From assembly GCF_013426915.1 (NCBI RefSeq), contig NZ_AP023183.1:558001-622000 (forward strand): 64,000 nucleotides of DNA, written 5' to 3'. The position numbers and the translations under genes were made by a program. A model generated the notes under the pieces. It had not been told where the DNA came from, did not search any database, and worked only from the letters and a program-made list of their open reading frames with translations. Shown one piece after another: positions 35,171 to 43,767 of the stretch (position 1 is its first letter; the number at the start of each line of letters is the position of its first letter). This DNA comes from Paraburkholderia sp. PGU19. Its GTDB lineage: Bacteria > Pseudomonadota > Gammaproteobacteria > Burkholderiales > Burkholderiaceae.

Positions 35171-35559
35171 ACGGCAGCAAGGCATATCTGGAGCATGTCG
35201 CCATCTGGGTGAAAGACATTCACTGGCACATCCGCTTTTTCGAAGACGTGTTCGGCATGACGATGCGCGAGGTCGACGGCACCGTCGAGGAACCACGGCA
35301 GTACTGGACGCTCGGCGGTCTGCAATTCATTCATAACCCGCACCATGACGCGCCCGAAGGCCGCCTCGGTCATCTCGGCGTGATGTGCGAAGACATGGAA
35401 GCGGCGCTCGCCGCCGCGCAACAGTATGACGTCAGCGAAATGCCGCAAGGACGCAACTGGTTGCGCCTGCCGGACGGCCTCGCCGTCGAACTGATTCAGG
35501 CCAAGCCCGCTTCATGCGTGGCGCGGGCACTGGACATCAATCCGCGTGCGGAGGTTTGA
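35167..35559 (+). CDS. VOC-family (glyoxalase/dioxygenase fold) protein
   Basis: 130 residues, start overlapping the preceding stop. Metal-ligand pattern of a single VOC module: His in YLEHVAIWVKDIHWHI, His in RLGHLGVMCED, Glu in GLAVELIQAKP. It may be a lyase, isomerase or epimerase acting on a CoA ester or keto acid of the pathway; the fold alone does not decide. The tight overlap with genes on both sides shows it belongs to the operon. Confidence 0.85.
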   Translation: MNGSKAYLEHVAIWVKDIHWHIRFFEDVFGMTMREVDGTVEEPRQYWTLGGLQFIHNPHHDAPEGRLGHLGVMCEDMEAALAAAQQYDVSEMPQGRNWLRLPDGLAVELIQAKPASCVARALDINPRAEV

Positions 35560-35560
35560 G

Positions 35561-36019
35561 ATGACGATCATCGATAAGTACTGGGACGATGCCAACGAGG
35601 GCGACGTGTGCGTGAGCCCGACCTACACGGTGACGAAGCAACGCATTCTCGCCTACGCCGACCTCACCGGCGATCACACGCCGGTTCACGTGGACGAGGA
35701 ATACGCGAACGCGAGCCACTTCGGTTCGATCGTCGCGCACGGTCTGTTTGGCCTGTCTATCGCCGATGGGCTCAAGACCCAGAGCGACTACCGCTTCCTG
35801 CCCGGCATGTCGCTCGGCTGGACGTGGGACTTCAACCTGCCGATCAAGGTCAATGACGTGCTGCACGTGAAATTCAGAGTAGGCACGATGCGCGCGAGCA
35901 AGAGCCGTCCCGGCTGGGGGATCGTCGTACTGCCGTCCGAACTGATCAATCAGGACGGCCTTGTCGTCCAGCATGGCGAGCATCGTCTGATGGTGCCGCG
36001 CCGACCGGGAGCATTCTGA
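35561..36019 (+). CDS. MaoC-like enoyl-CoA hydratase/dehydratase
   Basis: 152 residues from ATG 35561 (GGAGGTTTGAG upstream). Hot-dog fold with the hydratase-2 motif: ADLTGDHTPVHVDEEYANAS, then FGSIVAHGLFGLSIADGL, containing the catalytic Asp and His. MaoC proteins hydrate an enoyl-CoA or dehydrate a hydroxyacyl-CoA. Its neighbour is a CoA-transferase with which it overlaps by one base, so the substrate is probably a CoA ester formed by that enzyme. Confidence 0.9.
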   Translation: MTIIDKYWDDANEGDVCVSPTYTVTKQRILAYADLTGDHTPVHVDEEYANASHFGSIVAHGLFGLSIADGLKTQSDYRFLPGMSLGWTWDFNLPIKVNDVLHVKFRVGTMRASKSRPGWGIVVLPSELINQDGLVVQHGEHRLMVPRRPGAF

Positions 36020-37239
36020 TGCAAGCACGTCCTCTCGAAGGGATTCGCGTCGTCGATTACAGCCATTTTCTGGCCGGTCCGTATGTCGGACGCTGTCTCG
36101 CGGCGCTCGGTGCCGAAGTCATCAAGGTCGAACGCCCAGGCAGCGGCGACGCCGGACGTCAGCACGCGACCGTGCTCGACGACGAGCAGAGCGGCTATTT
36201 CCTGCAACTGAACATGGGCAAGCGCGGCGTCAGCGTCAACATGCGCGACGCACGCGGCAAGGCGTTTATGCAGCGGCTGTGCGACTCGGCGGATGTCTTC
36301 GTCGAAAACTACCGGCCGGGTGCACTGAACAAACTCGGGCTGGGTTATGACGAACTGTCCGCGCGCAATCCGGGCCTCGTCTACTGCTCGATTTCCGCCT
36401 ACGGCCATACGGGACCGGACGCACATCGCGCGGGTTTCGGTCTGATTGCTGAAGCGAAGAGCGGGATCATGCAAATGATCGGCACACCCGGTGAACCGCC
36501 ACCGTTGATGCGCATTTCGCTGGGCGACATGTACACGGGCATTCACGCGGTAGCGGCAATCAATGCCGCACTGCTCGGCCGCGTGAAGAGCGGGCGCGGG
36601 CAACACATCGATATGGCGCTGTACGACACGCTGGTGTCGATGCATGAATACGCCGTGCAGTGCTACACGATGCAAGGCATCGTGCCGGAGCAGACCGGCC
36701 ACGATATGCCCACATCGACGCTCTATGGCGTGTTCCGTGCCGCCGACGGCGACCTCGTGATCGCGGCTCAGGTGGACGACGCCTGGAAGCGCTTCGCGGC
36801 GCTGATCGAGGCGCATGGCGGACCGGACGGTTTTGGCACCGACACCCGCTTTCACGCCCTCGCGGGACGCAATGCGAACCGGCTGGACATTCTGTCCGTC
36901 GTGAAGCCGTGGGTGGCAGGCCGACCGGTTGCGCAGGTGCTTGAACTGCTCGATGGCATCGATGTGCCGTGCGCGAAGGTGCAGCGTATCGATGAGGTAC
37001 TTGCCGATCCGCAGATCGTCGCCCGCGGCATGGTGGTTGAGCAGGAGCACCCGCGCTACGGGAAATTGCGTCTGCCGAATCTGCCCTTCCGCTTCTCGGA
37101 CTGCGACACGACGATCCGCGAAGTCGCGCCGGATCTCGGTCAGCACAATGCGGAAGTGGCGCAATCGCTGGGCTTCGGCGCCGCCGAAATCGACGCGATG
37201 CAGACAGATGGTGTGCTGTATTCAAAGGTGAGGCCATGA
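36019..37239 (+). CDS. CaiB/BaiF-family (type III) CoA-transferase
   Basis: 406 residues. N-terminal LEGIRVVDYSHFLAGPYVGR, GAEVIKVERPGSGDAGR, FLQLNMGKRGVSVNMRDARG, DVFVENYRPGALNKLGLGYD, then LMRISLGDMYTGIHAVAAIN with the catalytic Asp of the GD-x-x-x-G region, and the GRGQHIDMALYDTLVSMHE segment. These enzymes move CoA between carboxylic acids through an aspartyl anhydride. In this operon it should activate the pathway acid as a CoA ester for the MaoC step. It overlaps aroE-like by 4 nt. Confidence 0.92.
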   Translation: MQARPLEGIRVVDYSHFLAGPYVGRCLAALGAEVIKVERPGSGDAGRQHATVLDDEQSGYFLQLNMGKRGVSVNMRDARGKAFMQRLCDSADVFVENYRPGALNKLGLGYDELSARNPGLVYCSISAYGHTGPDAHRAGFGLIAEAKSGIMQMIGTPGEPPPLMRISLGDMYTGIHAVAAINAALLGRVKSGRGQHIDMALYDTLVSMHEYAVQCYTMQGIVPEQTGHDMPTSTLYGVFRAADGDLVIAAQVDDAWKRFAALIEAHGGPDGFGTDTRFHALAGRNANRLDILSVVKPWVAGRPVAQVLELLDGIDVPCAKVQRIDEVLADPQIVARGMVVEQEHPRYGKLRLPNLPFRFSDCDTTIREVAPDLGQHNAEVAQSLGFGAAEIDAMQTDGVLYSKVRP

Positions 37240-38072
37240 TGACTGACCAATACGCGGTGATCGGCAATCCGATCGGCCACACGAAGTCCCCGTTGATCCA
37301 CGGTCTCTTTGCAGAAGAGACGCAGCAGGACATGTCCTATACGGCGATCGAAGGTCCGCTGGAGCCGCAGGACGCGTTCGCTGCGACCGTGCACGCATTC
37401 ATCGCAGCGGGCGGCAAAGGCATGAACGTGACCGCGCCATTCAAGCTGAAAGCGTTCGCGATGGCCGACGTGCGCAGCGAGCGCGCCGAACTGGCTGGCG
37501 CTACTAACGCGCTGAGCTTTAAGGACGGACGGATCATCGCTGAGAACTTCGATGGCGTCGGCCTGCTGCGCGACATCGAGGTCAATCTGAACTTGCCGAT
37601 GGCCGGCAAACGCGTACTGGTCCTCGGCGCGGGCGGCGCAGTGCGTGGCGCATTGCTGCCCTTCCTTGCCGCGCGGCCCGCGGAACTGGTCCTCGCCAGT
37701 CGGGACATCGCGAAGGTGCGGGCGCTGGTCGAGCAGGTCACCACGAGCGGGCCGCTTGCTGCCTGCGGCTACGCCAATCTCGAGGCGATGGGACAGTTCG
37801 ACCTCGTGGTCAACGCGACGTCGGCCAGTTTGACGGGCGAACTCCCGCCCGTTCCACCGAGCGTTTTCAGCCCGACGGGCGCGGCCTATGAACTGGCCTA
37901 CGGCAAGCGGCTGACGCCGTTCCTGAGACTCGCTCGAAACGCGGGCGTACAAGGTATCGCGGATGGTGTGGGCATGCTGGTGGAGCAGGCGGCAGAAGCG
38001 TTCGCGTGGTGGCGCGGCGTGCGGCCCCAGACCCGCGTCGTGATCGATCGGCTCACGGTGCCACTCGACTGA
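37236..38072 (+). CDS. Shikimate dehydrogenase-like (AroE family)
   Basis: 278 residues from ATG 37236. Substrate half: YAVIGNPIGHTKSPLIHGLF, GMNVTAPFKLKAFA with the catalytic Lys, GATNALSF and NFDGVGLLRD with the catalytic Asp. Cofactor half: VLVLGAGGAVRGALLPFLAA. The NADP-recognition NRT of housekeeping AroE is replaced by SRD (LVLASRDIAK), which favours NAD use, as in quinate/shikimate dehydrogenases used for catabolism. It interconverts 3-dehydroshikimate or 3-dehydroquinate with the alcohol. Its operon position with AroQ argues for catabolism rather than aromatic amino acid synthesis. Confidence 0.88.
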   Translation: MMTDQYAVIGNPIGHTKSPLIHGLFAEETQQDMSYTAIEGPLEPQDAFAATVHAFIAAGGKGMNVTAPFKLKAFAMADVRSERAELAGATNALSFKDGRIIAENFDGVGLLRDIEVNLNLPMAGKRVLVLGAGGAVRGALLPFLAARPAELVLASRDIAKVRALVEQVTTSGPLAACGYANLEAMGQFDLVVNATSASLTGELPPVPPSVFSPTGAAYELAYGKRLTPFLRLARNAGVQGIADGVGMLVEQAAEAFAWWRGVRPQTRVVIDRLTVPLD

Positions 38073-38091
38073 GAATGCAACGGAGCGAGGA

Positions 38092-38535
38092 ATGAAAACG
38101 ATCCTGATGCTTCACGGTATCAACCACAATATGTTTGGCAAGCGCGACCCGGCGCAGTACGGAACCATCACGCTGGCGGAGATCGACGCCAGGCTGCAGG
38201 CTCTCGGCGTCGAGCTTGGCGTGCAAGTGGAATCGTTCCAGACGAATAGTGAAGGGGCGATGTGCGAGCGCATTCACCGCGCCTTAAAGGAGCGCTGTGA
38301 CGCCGTACTGATCAACGCCGGGGCGTGGACACACTACAGCTACGGGATACGCGATGCGCTGGCTATTCTTACCTGCCCCGTCGTGGAATTGCATATGTCC
38401 AACATCCACGCCCGGGAACCGTTCCGACATCACTCGGTATTCGCCGAGATCGTCGATGGGCAAATCTGCGGCTTTGGGGTTGAGAGCTACCTGCTCGCCT
38501 TGCGAGCCGCCGTCTCCCAGAACCGACACACGTGA
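38092..38535 (+). CDS. Type II 3-dehydroquinate dehydratase-like (AroQ family)
   Basis: 147 residues; ATG 38092 follows GGAGCGAGGA. Type II dehydroquinase features: FGKRDPAQYGTITLAEID with the active-site Arg and Tyr, VESFQTNSEGAMCERIHRAL, INAGAWTHYSYGIRDAL, and VVELHMSNIHAREPFRHHSV with the catalytic His. The usual NGPNLNLLG start is altered to HGINHNMFG, so substrate preference may differ. It interconverts 3-dehydroquinate and 3-dehydroshikimate. Last gene of the operon. Confidence 0.88.
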   Translation: MKTILMLHGINHNMFGKRDPAQYGTITLAEIDARLQALGVELGVQVESFQTNSEGAMCERIHRALKERCDAVLINAGAWTHYSYGIRDALAILTCPVVELHMSNIHAREPFRHHSVFAEIVDGQICGFGVESYLLALRAAVSQNRHT

Positions 38536-38957
38536 GGGGATCGCAAATCTGGCATCAACACGGATTGGAACCGATGCGGAGTTCGCGGACGCTGCCTTTT
38601 CAGATCACGTGCGCCAACACTGCGGCGCAGCGGCCGAATGACCACGTGCAGAATCTCGAGCGGCCGTTCGATCGTCTGTAGTCGATTACCGACGAACTAT
38701 CGGAGTTGGCCGGCGCACTCGGAGTCGGGTTAGAAAGTTGATCGGGTACGATTCCTCACGCATGAACTGCCATATTCGACCTATTCCGTTTGCAAGGAGC
38801 ATTCGACTTCCTCGACAGCGGCCATTCGCGGCCAACGAATTTGACCGATCTCGCATGGCCGCAACATGGTCGAAAAGCACCGGTAGATCATCGGGCAGGT
38901 TTCCAAGCGAAGCCGACACCGGACAGGCATCGGCGTGCGATGGGTTCAGTTATCACG
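38536..38957. other. Non-coding or decayed sequence
   Basis: Follows the AroQ-like gene. Open frames on both strands, but none with a start signal or known product. Probably decayed DNA continuous with the parB remnant. Confidence 0.35.
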
Positions 38958-39215
38958 CTAGCCGCCCTCGAGGTACAGAAAATCGCAACACTGGAATTCT
39001 CGCTGGCCATCACGCACGTTCGGGCGTCGGGTGACGGTGACCATCTGTTTGATGCCATCGATGTGGATCGATTCCTTCAATTCGCTGATCCGGTCATCTG
39101 TCGCGCGACGTGGATTGCGCTCATAGAGATCACCACACCGGTCACCCTGAGCCGAATCGCCGAAACCAGCGTGCGTGTCACTGGCGTTACCAGGCACTCG
39201 CGACTTCGCATCGAA
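38958..39215 (-). pseudogene. ParB partition protein remnant
   Basis: The minus strand encodes GDLYERNPRRATDDRISELK followed by ESIHIDGIKQMVTVTRRP, the conserved N-terminal ParB/Spo0J motif (NPR, then ELKESI and GIKQ-VTVTRRP). Just upstream the natural lead-in (SAIRLRV) is in a different frame, so a base is missing there. No downstream helix-turn-helix remains. It is the kind of ParB found on integrative elements and plasmids, and no parA is nearby. Confidence 0.55.
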
Positions 39216-39344
39216 ACTATTTGCGGCGGTGCGCCGCGTTCTTTTGCAACTCCCCGACCGCGTTCTCCTGTGTCATTCCTGCGGGGAATCGTGGGGATAC
39301 GGCGGGGCACAAAAATTCAAATGAAAGGAATTCTGTGGAGTTCA

Positions 39345-39448
39345 CCAATTGATGTCGCATCAAGACAACCAATTCTTGTCGTATTTGAGGTCCTAACTCT
39401 CCGTTTATACCCCTAGGAAGGTTACGTACCCACCTATTCGTGTCGCAT
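39345..39448 (+). repeat. Three iteron-like direct repeats
   Basis: CCAATTGATGTCGCAT at 39345-39360, CCAATTCTTGTCGTAT at 39369-39384 and CCTATTCGTGTCGCAT at 39433-39448, all in the same direction, sharing CC-ATT-N2-TGTCG-AT. The first overlaps a perfect palindrome (TTGATG, TCG, CATCAA at 39349-39363). The stretch is AT-richer than its surroundings. Next to a parB remnant this could be a relict replication or partition site. Confidence 0.55.
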
Positions 39449-39502
39449 TGACATGCAGACGCTTAAATTTTCGAGGTTCCGTCCCTTTATTGTAATTGCC
39501 CC

Positions 39503-40038
39503 CTAGGGAAAGTGATCCCTCGGAACGGGCAAGCCGTTTCGAATGACATACACGGTTGTTGGCGCACCTTTTAGATTTCCTTCGGGATCAAAGGAGTACG
39601 TGCCGGCTATCCCCTTGTATTGTTCGTTCGCCAGCTGCGCGATCAGTTTGCTTTTGTCACTCGTCGTCGCTGCTTTCGTCATGGCGTCGGCCAACATTTT
39701 CACTCCATCGTAGTAGTTGACCGCATAAACTTGCATGTCTATGTGATACGTGTCCTTGTACTTCTTAATGAATTTCCTGCCTTCCTCAGTCTGGTCCAGG
39801 GCGGTGCCGCCTTGAGAGCAGTAGACAATCGAGGCCGCCTCGCCTGCCACTTTTCCCATGTCCGGCAAGCGCATGTTGCATGCAGACTGTATGGTTTGCC
39901 GCCGCGCTTGTCGGGCGCAATGTAGTACGCATTGTCGTCGAAGACCGGGTTGACTGCTTTTTCCGGAATGAACGCCATGATCGCGACGACGTGACTCGCG
40001 CCATCCGCGAGCGCTTTCAGTTCGACAGCAGTTAACAC
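39503..40038 (-). pseudogene. Branched-chain amino acid type ABC periplasmic binding protein, fragment
   Basis: The C-terminal part is clear: VAGEAASIVYCSQGGTALDQ, IDMQVYAVNYYDGVKMLADA, LANEQYKGIAGTYSFDPEGN, then GAPTTVYVIRNGLPVP. This is the LivJ/LivK (periplasmic binding fold type I) end. Upstream the coding sense moves to another frame (LKALADGASHVVAIMAFIPE, DDNAYYIAPDKRGGKPYS) and then stops being recognisable. No signal peptide or start remains, and no permease genes follow. Confidence 0.7.
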
Positions 40039-40089
40039 GACAAACCCGGCCGTTCGAACCCGTAGCCCTGGCGAATGCTTTTGTCGCCG

Positions 40090-41664
40090 TCACAACCGCT
40101 GCGCCGCACGTAACGGTCTCACGTTGTCAAATAACTGCGAAAGCGCGTAGGGCTCGACAGGTTTGACGAGGTGATGGTCGAAGCCTGCATGCCGCGATCG
40201 CGCGACATCCTCGGGTTGACCGTACCCCGTAACCGCGATCAGGGTTACTTTAAGCATCTCCGGCATCTTCCTTAGGCGAAGTGCGACCTCATAACCATCC
40301 ATCCCCGGCAGCCCGATATCCAGAAGCACAACGTCCGGCCGTTGCGCCATGCTGGCTTCCAACGCACGCGGGCCGTCAGGCGCGGTGCGCACGCGGTGGC
40401 CGTTCAGTTCAAGTATGACGGCCAGCGAGGATGCTGCGTCAAAATTGTCGTCGACCACCAATACATTGAGGCAATGCGCGTTTGCTGGCTCAACGTGCGC
40501 AGGCGGGACATCGTGTTGCGCCGGTGCATCGGCGACGGGGAGCATAACCACCATCTGCACGCCATGTCCAAGCCCTTCGCTTTGCGCTCGCACATTACCC
40601 CCGTGCATGTTGACAAGTGATCGAACAACAGAAAGGCCGATACCTAGTCCTCCCTGGGCGCGGTCTAAAGCTCGATTCGATTGCGAGAAAAGTTCGAAAA
40701 CCTCTTTCAGTTCGTCCTCTGCGATGCCCGTGCCGTTATCTTCGATTGTCACAGTGACGGTACCTGAATCGGCGCTTACGCGAATTGCAATCTGACCGCC
40801 GTCGGGCGTGTACTTCGCCGCGTTATCCAAAAGATTGCCGAACACCTGGGCGAGGCGCGTTGGGTCGGCCTCAAGGTACATTGGTTTGTCCGGGTAGTGC
40901 ACGGTGAGTGTATGTTGCCGCGCGTCGAGTGCCAGCTTCGCAACATCGATAGCCGCGTCGAGAATGCTCTTCAGTTCGACCGTGCTTCGTTTCAACGTGA
41001 TCTTTCCCGTGGTAATGCGAGACACGTCCAGAAGATCTTCCAGCAGGTTGGCCAGATGACGACTCTGCCGTTCGATGATTTCACGTGCCCATCGGACACG
41101 AACTGGGAGCATGCCGTCAACCATGCTGATTGCTTCTGCGGCATTCCTTATTGGGGCAAGTGGATTGCGCAGCTCATGTGCGAGCATGGCAAGAAACTCG
41201 TCTTTTTGGCGCGAGGCCTTCATAAGCCGGGCATTGGCCTCGGCCCGGTCGGCGAGCATCGCACGCGCCTGATACTGTCTGCGCCTGGCTCTAAGGGCAC
41301 TACGCGTTGCGCTGACGAGCGCCTCGCCGCTTACGGGACGCTCTATGAGCATGACATTCGCCAGCGTCTCGAGGTGTCGGCCTTCAACTGTCGATATGCC
41401 CTTCTTCCCGTTGCCGACTAGCAGCAGGAAAGGAAAATCCGACCACGGTGGTTGACCTCTCAACCATTCGTCAAGCGACTGCAAGGCGTGCGGATCTAGC
41501 GCTTCGTCAGCAATCAGGGCGCATGCAGCTCCCTCGACGAGCAGTGCGACGAGTTCTCCGACGTTGAGGCAAACCACGCACTCCACCTCTTCGCGGGACA
41601 GCACGCGCGCGATAACCTCAGCATCACGCCCTCGCTGCGCGACGATCAGGATCCGTTCTTCCAA
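40090..41664 (-). CDS. Hybrid sensor histidine kinase / response regulator
   Basis: 524 residues. Residues 1-125 form a receiver-like domain lacking a clear phosphoacceptor motif (ILIVAQRGRDAEVIARVLSR). The kinase follows: H-box EFLAMLAHELRNPLAPIRNA, ADPTRLAQVFGNLLDNAAKY, TIEDNGTGIAEDELKEVFEL and GGLGIGLSVVRSLVNMHGG. A C-terminal receiver (NVLVVDDNFDAASSLAVILE, DVVLLDIGLPGMDGYEVALR, VKPVEP) completes a phosphorelay. No membrane segment. It begins 3 nt after the KaiC-like gene and is surely cotranscribed with it, the common pairing of KaiC-like ATPases with kinases in non-cyanobacteria. Confidence 0.9.
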   Translation of the reverse strand: MEERILIVAQRGRDAEVIARVLSREEVECVVCLNVGELVALLVEGAACALIADEALDPHALQSLDEWLRGQPPWSDFPFLLLVGNGKKGISTVEGRHLETLANVMLIERPVSGEALVSATRSALRARRRQYQARAMLADRAEANARLMKASRQKDEFLAMLAHELRNPLAPIRNAAEAISMVDGMLPVRVRWAREIIERQSRHLANLLEDLLDVSRITTGKITLKRSTVELKSILDAAIDVAKLALDARQHTLTVHYPDKPMYLEADPTRLAQVFGNLLDNAAKYTPDGGQIAIRVSADSGTVTVTIEDNGTGIAEDELKEVFELFSQSNRALDRAQGGLGIGLSVVRSLVNMHGGNVRAQSEGLGHGVQMVVMLPVADAPAQHDVPPAHVEPANAHCLNVLVVDDNFDAASSLAVILELNGHRVRTAPDGPRALEASMAQRPDVVLLDIGLPGMDGYEVALRLRKMPEMLKVTLIAVTGYGQPEDVARSRHAGFDHHLVKPVEPYALSQLFDNVRPLRAAQRL

Positions 41665-41667
41665 GAT

Positions 41668-43189
41668 TCACTCCCGGTCGTGCGGCCGGTCACCCAGCAA
41701 GGGCTGCGTGCCGCGGTATGACGGCAAGCCGGCGAGTATGCCTTCGAAGTCCCTGAGGGGCGGTCCCACGCGTAATCCACCAGAGTCGACGCGAAACTCT
41801 CGTATCGTGCGTTCGTGCTCGCTGGTGCGGCTCTTGAGTACCGACAATGCAGACAGCACCTCTCCCGCGCTTTCAAAAAACCGGAACAGTACCAGCGCAT
41901 CGCTCAGATAGCTCAGATCAATCTCGGAAGCCACATTACCGATGAGTCCATGCTGGCCCAGTACAAGAATCGTCGTAATGCCCTGCTGATTAAGGTAACT
42001 CAGAAGCTCATGCATCTGCAGGATCAGGTAGCGATGCCCCGGCATGGCCTGTATGTAGGCGTTCAGGCTGTCGAGGACCACCATGGAGGCGCCATCATGT
42101 TCGACAGCCTCACGCACAAGGGCCGCAAACTGTCCTGGCGACATTTCCGCCGGATCGATCTGCTGTACGGATAGCCTGCCGTTTTCGATAAAGTTGTCCA
42201 GGCCCATATCAAGTTGTCTTGATCTCGACATCAGAGTGCCGAGGGTCTCGTCGAACAGGAGGTATTTGACAGCCTCGCCGCGCTGCAGGGCCGTCAGCGC
42301 GCAGCGCACAGCTGTCGTTGTCTTGCCAACTCCGGATGGACCGACGAGGAGGGAGCTGGTCCCCGGGATCAGCCCCCCCGCCGAGCAGAGCGTCCAGTTC
42401 ACGTACGCCCGTAGACTGCGCAGTGTTATCGAATTCCCGACGGTGTGAAGCTGCGACCAGACGGGGATACACGGTAATGCCACCCGTATCAAGCTTGAAA
42501 TCATGCTGACCGCCAACGAACTTGATCCCGCGCATCTTAACGACACGGAGGCGCCGTTGTTCGGCGCCGTATTCCGGCACCCGCTGATCAAGCTCGATGA
42601 CGCCGTGCGTGATGCTGTGAAGTTGCAGGTCGCCCGGCTGCGAAGTTTTGTCGTCGAGCAGCCATACAGTGCACCCACGGCCGGAAAAAAACTGCTTCAG
42701 CGCGAGCACCTGCCGCCGGTACTTGAGTGCGTCCTGGGCCAGCACGCGCAACTCCGATAAACTGTCAAACACGACTCGGCGGGGATTCAGTTCTAATACC
42801 TTGCGCCGAACTTCGTCGACGGTCTCACCCAGTTCGACCTCCGACGGATGTAAAACGGACTGCCCGGCGTCCGCCATTAGCCCATCCTCGCTGACAAGCT
42901 CGTGAATCGACAGGTCTTCCAGCGACCATTGGTGGGACTGTGCGACGGCTGCGAGTTCCGCAGCTGTTTCGGACAGGGTGATGTAGAGGCCGGCTTCGCC
43001 ACGCATTACGCCATCGAGCCGAAAATGCAGGCCAAGCGTAGTTTTTCCGGCCCCGGGAACACCCTCGATCAGATATACCCGGTTCGGTATCAATCCGCCA
43101 TTCAGTACATCGTCAAGTCCAGAGACGCCCGTCGATATACGGCTCGAAGTTTCGTCTCGCCGCGTAGGCGAAGAATCAGAAGGGAGCAT
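41668..43189 (-). pseudogene. KaiC-like double-domain ATPase, frameshifted at a G7 tract
   Basis: From ATG 43189: ISTGVSGLDDVLNGGLIPNR, Walker A YLIEGVPGAGKTTLGLHF, RRVVFDSLSELRVLAQDA, a complete first RecA-like domain. The second domain begins TGVRELDALLGGG and then a run of seven G (C7 at 42373-42379 on the plus strand) where six would keep frame. Read with one G less, it continues LIPGTSSLLVGPSGVGKTTT, EAVKYLLFDETLGTLMSRSR, SMVVLDSLNAYIQAMP and ends 503-506 residues long. The split may be a sequencing error, a true lesion or a phase-variable switch. Partner of the hybrid kinase downstream. Confidence 0.82.
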
Positions 43190-43240
43190 GGTAGTCGCTT
43201 AAGATTTTTAAACGGACGCATTCTCGGCCAGATTCCTGCC

Positions 43241-43465
43241 AGGGCTGCTGCTCGGCCCGCGATCCTATGGCCGAGAGCCGAATGGCAGTTTGACGGCGAT
43301 CCGAAGCCTGCCGTCGATGGCGCGGACGGCACGGCGCAGGTCAACGTGCCCAAAGCCGACCTCGAGACGCTGAAGGCCATGGCCTCCCGTACCGCGTCCA
43401 ACACCGAGGTCGATCCCACAACGAGTGCGGACCTAGGCGCCGGTCAGGACACCACGACGAAATAA
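43241..43465 (+). other. Possible C-terminal gene fragment upstream of the KaiC-like gene
   Basis: One plus-strand frame reads WPRAEWQFDGDPKPAVDGAD, then QVNVPKADLETLKAMASRTA and ends DPTTSADLGAGQDTTTK. It looks like the tail of a real protein with normal codon use, but no start or family can be assigned. The region also contains the KaiC promoter. Confidence 0.25.
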
Positions 43466-43593
43466 ATGCAGAGATCGCAGGGAAGGTCCGGTCGTTCGGT
43501 CGTATGCCTCATTGAACCTGGCTGACCGGACCATGTCAATACACTCCATTTGCGTAGAGGCACGGCATGCTTGGCATTGTGATCCCCGCTCAT

Positions 43594-43745
43594 AACGAAG
43601 AACGCGTTTGAAGGCGACGCGTACCGTGTGATGGTCGCCGAGGAGGCTGGACGGGCCCTGGATCTTCTGCGACGTGAGTCCGTCCATTTTTTGATCACGG
43701 ACTATGAAATGCCGATCACGGGCGGTGTGCAGCTATGCCGCATGG
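43594..43745 (+). pseudogene. Response regulator receiver fragment
   Basis: The plus strand reads TKNAFEGDAYRVMVAEEAGR, ALDLLRRESVHFLITDYEMP, ITGGVQLCRM: the central half of a receiver domain with the phosphoacceptor Asp in ITDYEMP. The acidic-pocket start and the Lys end are missing and no ribosome binding site is present. It is close in sequence to the lone receivers at 12235 and 20269. Confidence 0.6.
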
Positions 43746-43767
43746 GGTTCAGGGGCCGCCGGTAGCA

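Noticed and set aside
35950..37164. Minus-strand open frame of 404 codons opposite the CoA-transferase gene
   Set aside because: Shadow frame; His/Arg-rich and lacking any motif.
39345..39448. Short repeats considered as a CRISPR array
   Set aside because: Only three imperfect 16-bp units with unequal spacing (24 and 64 bp) and no cas genes.
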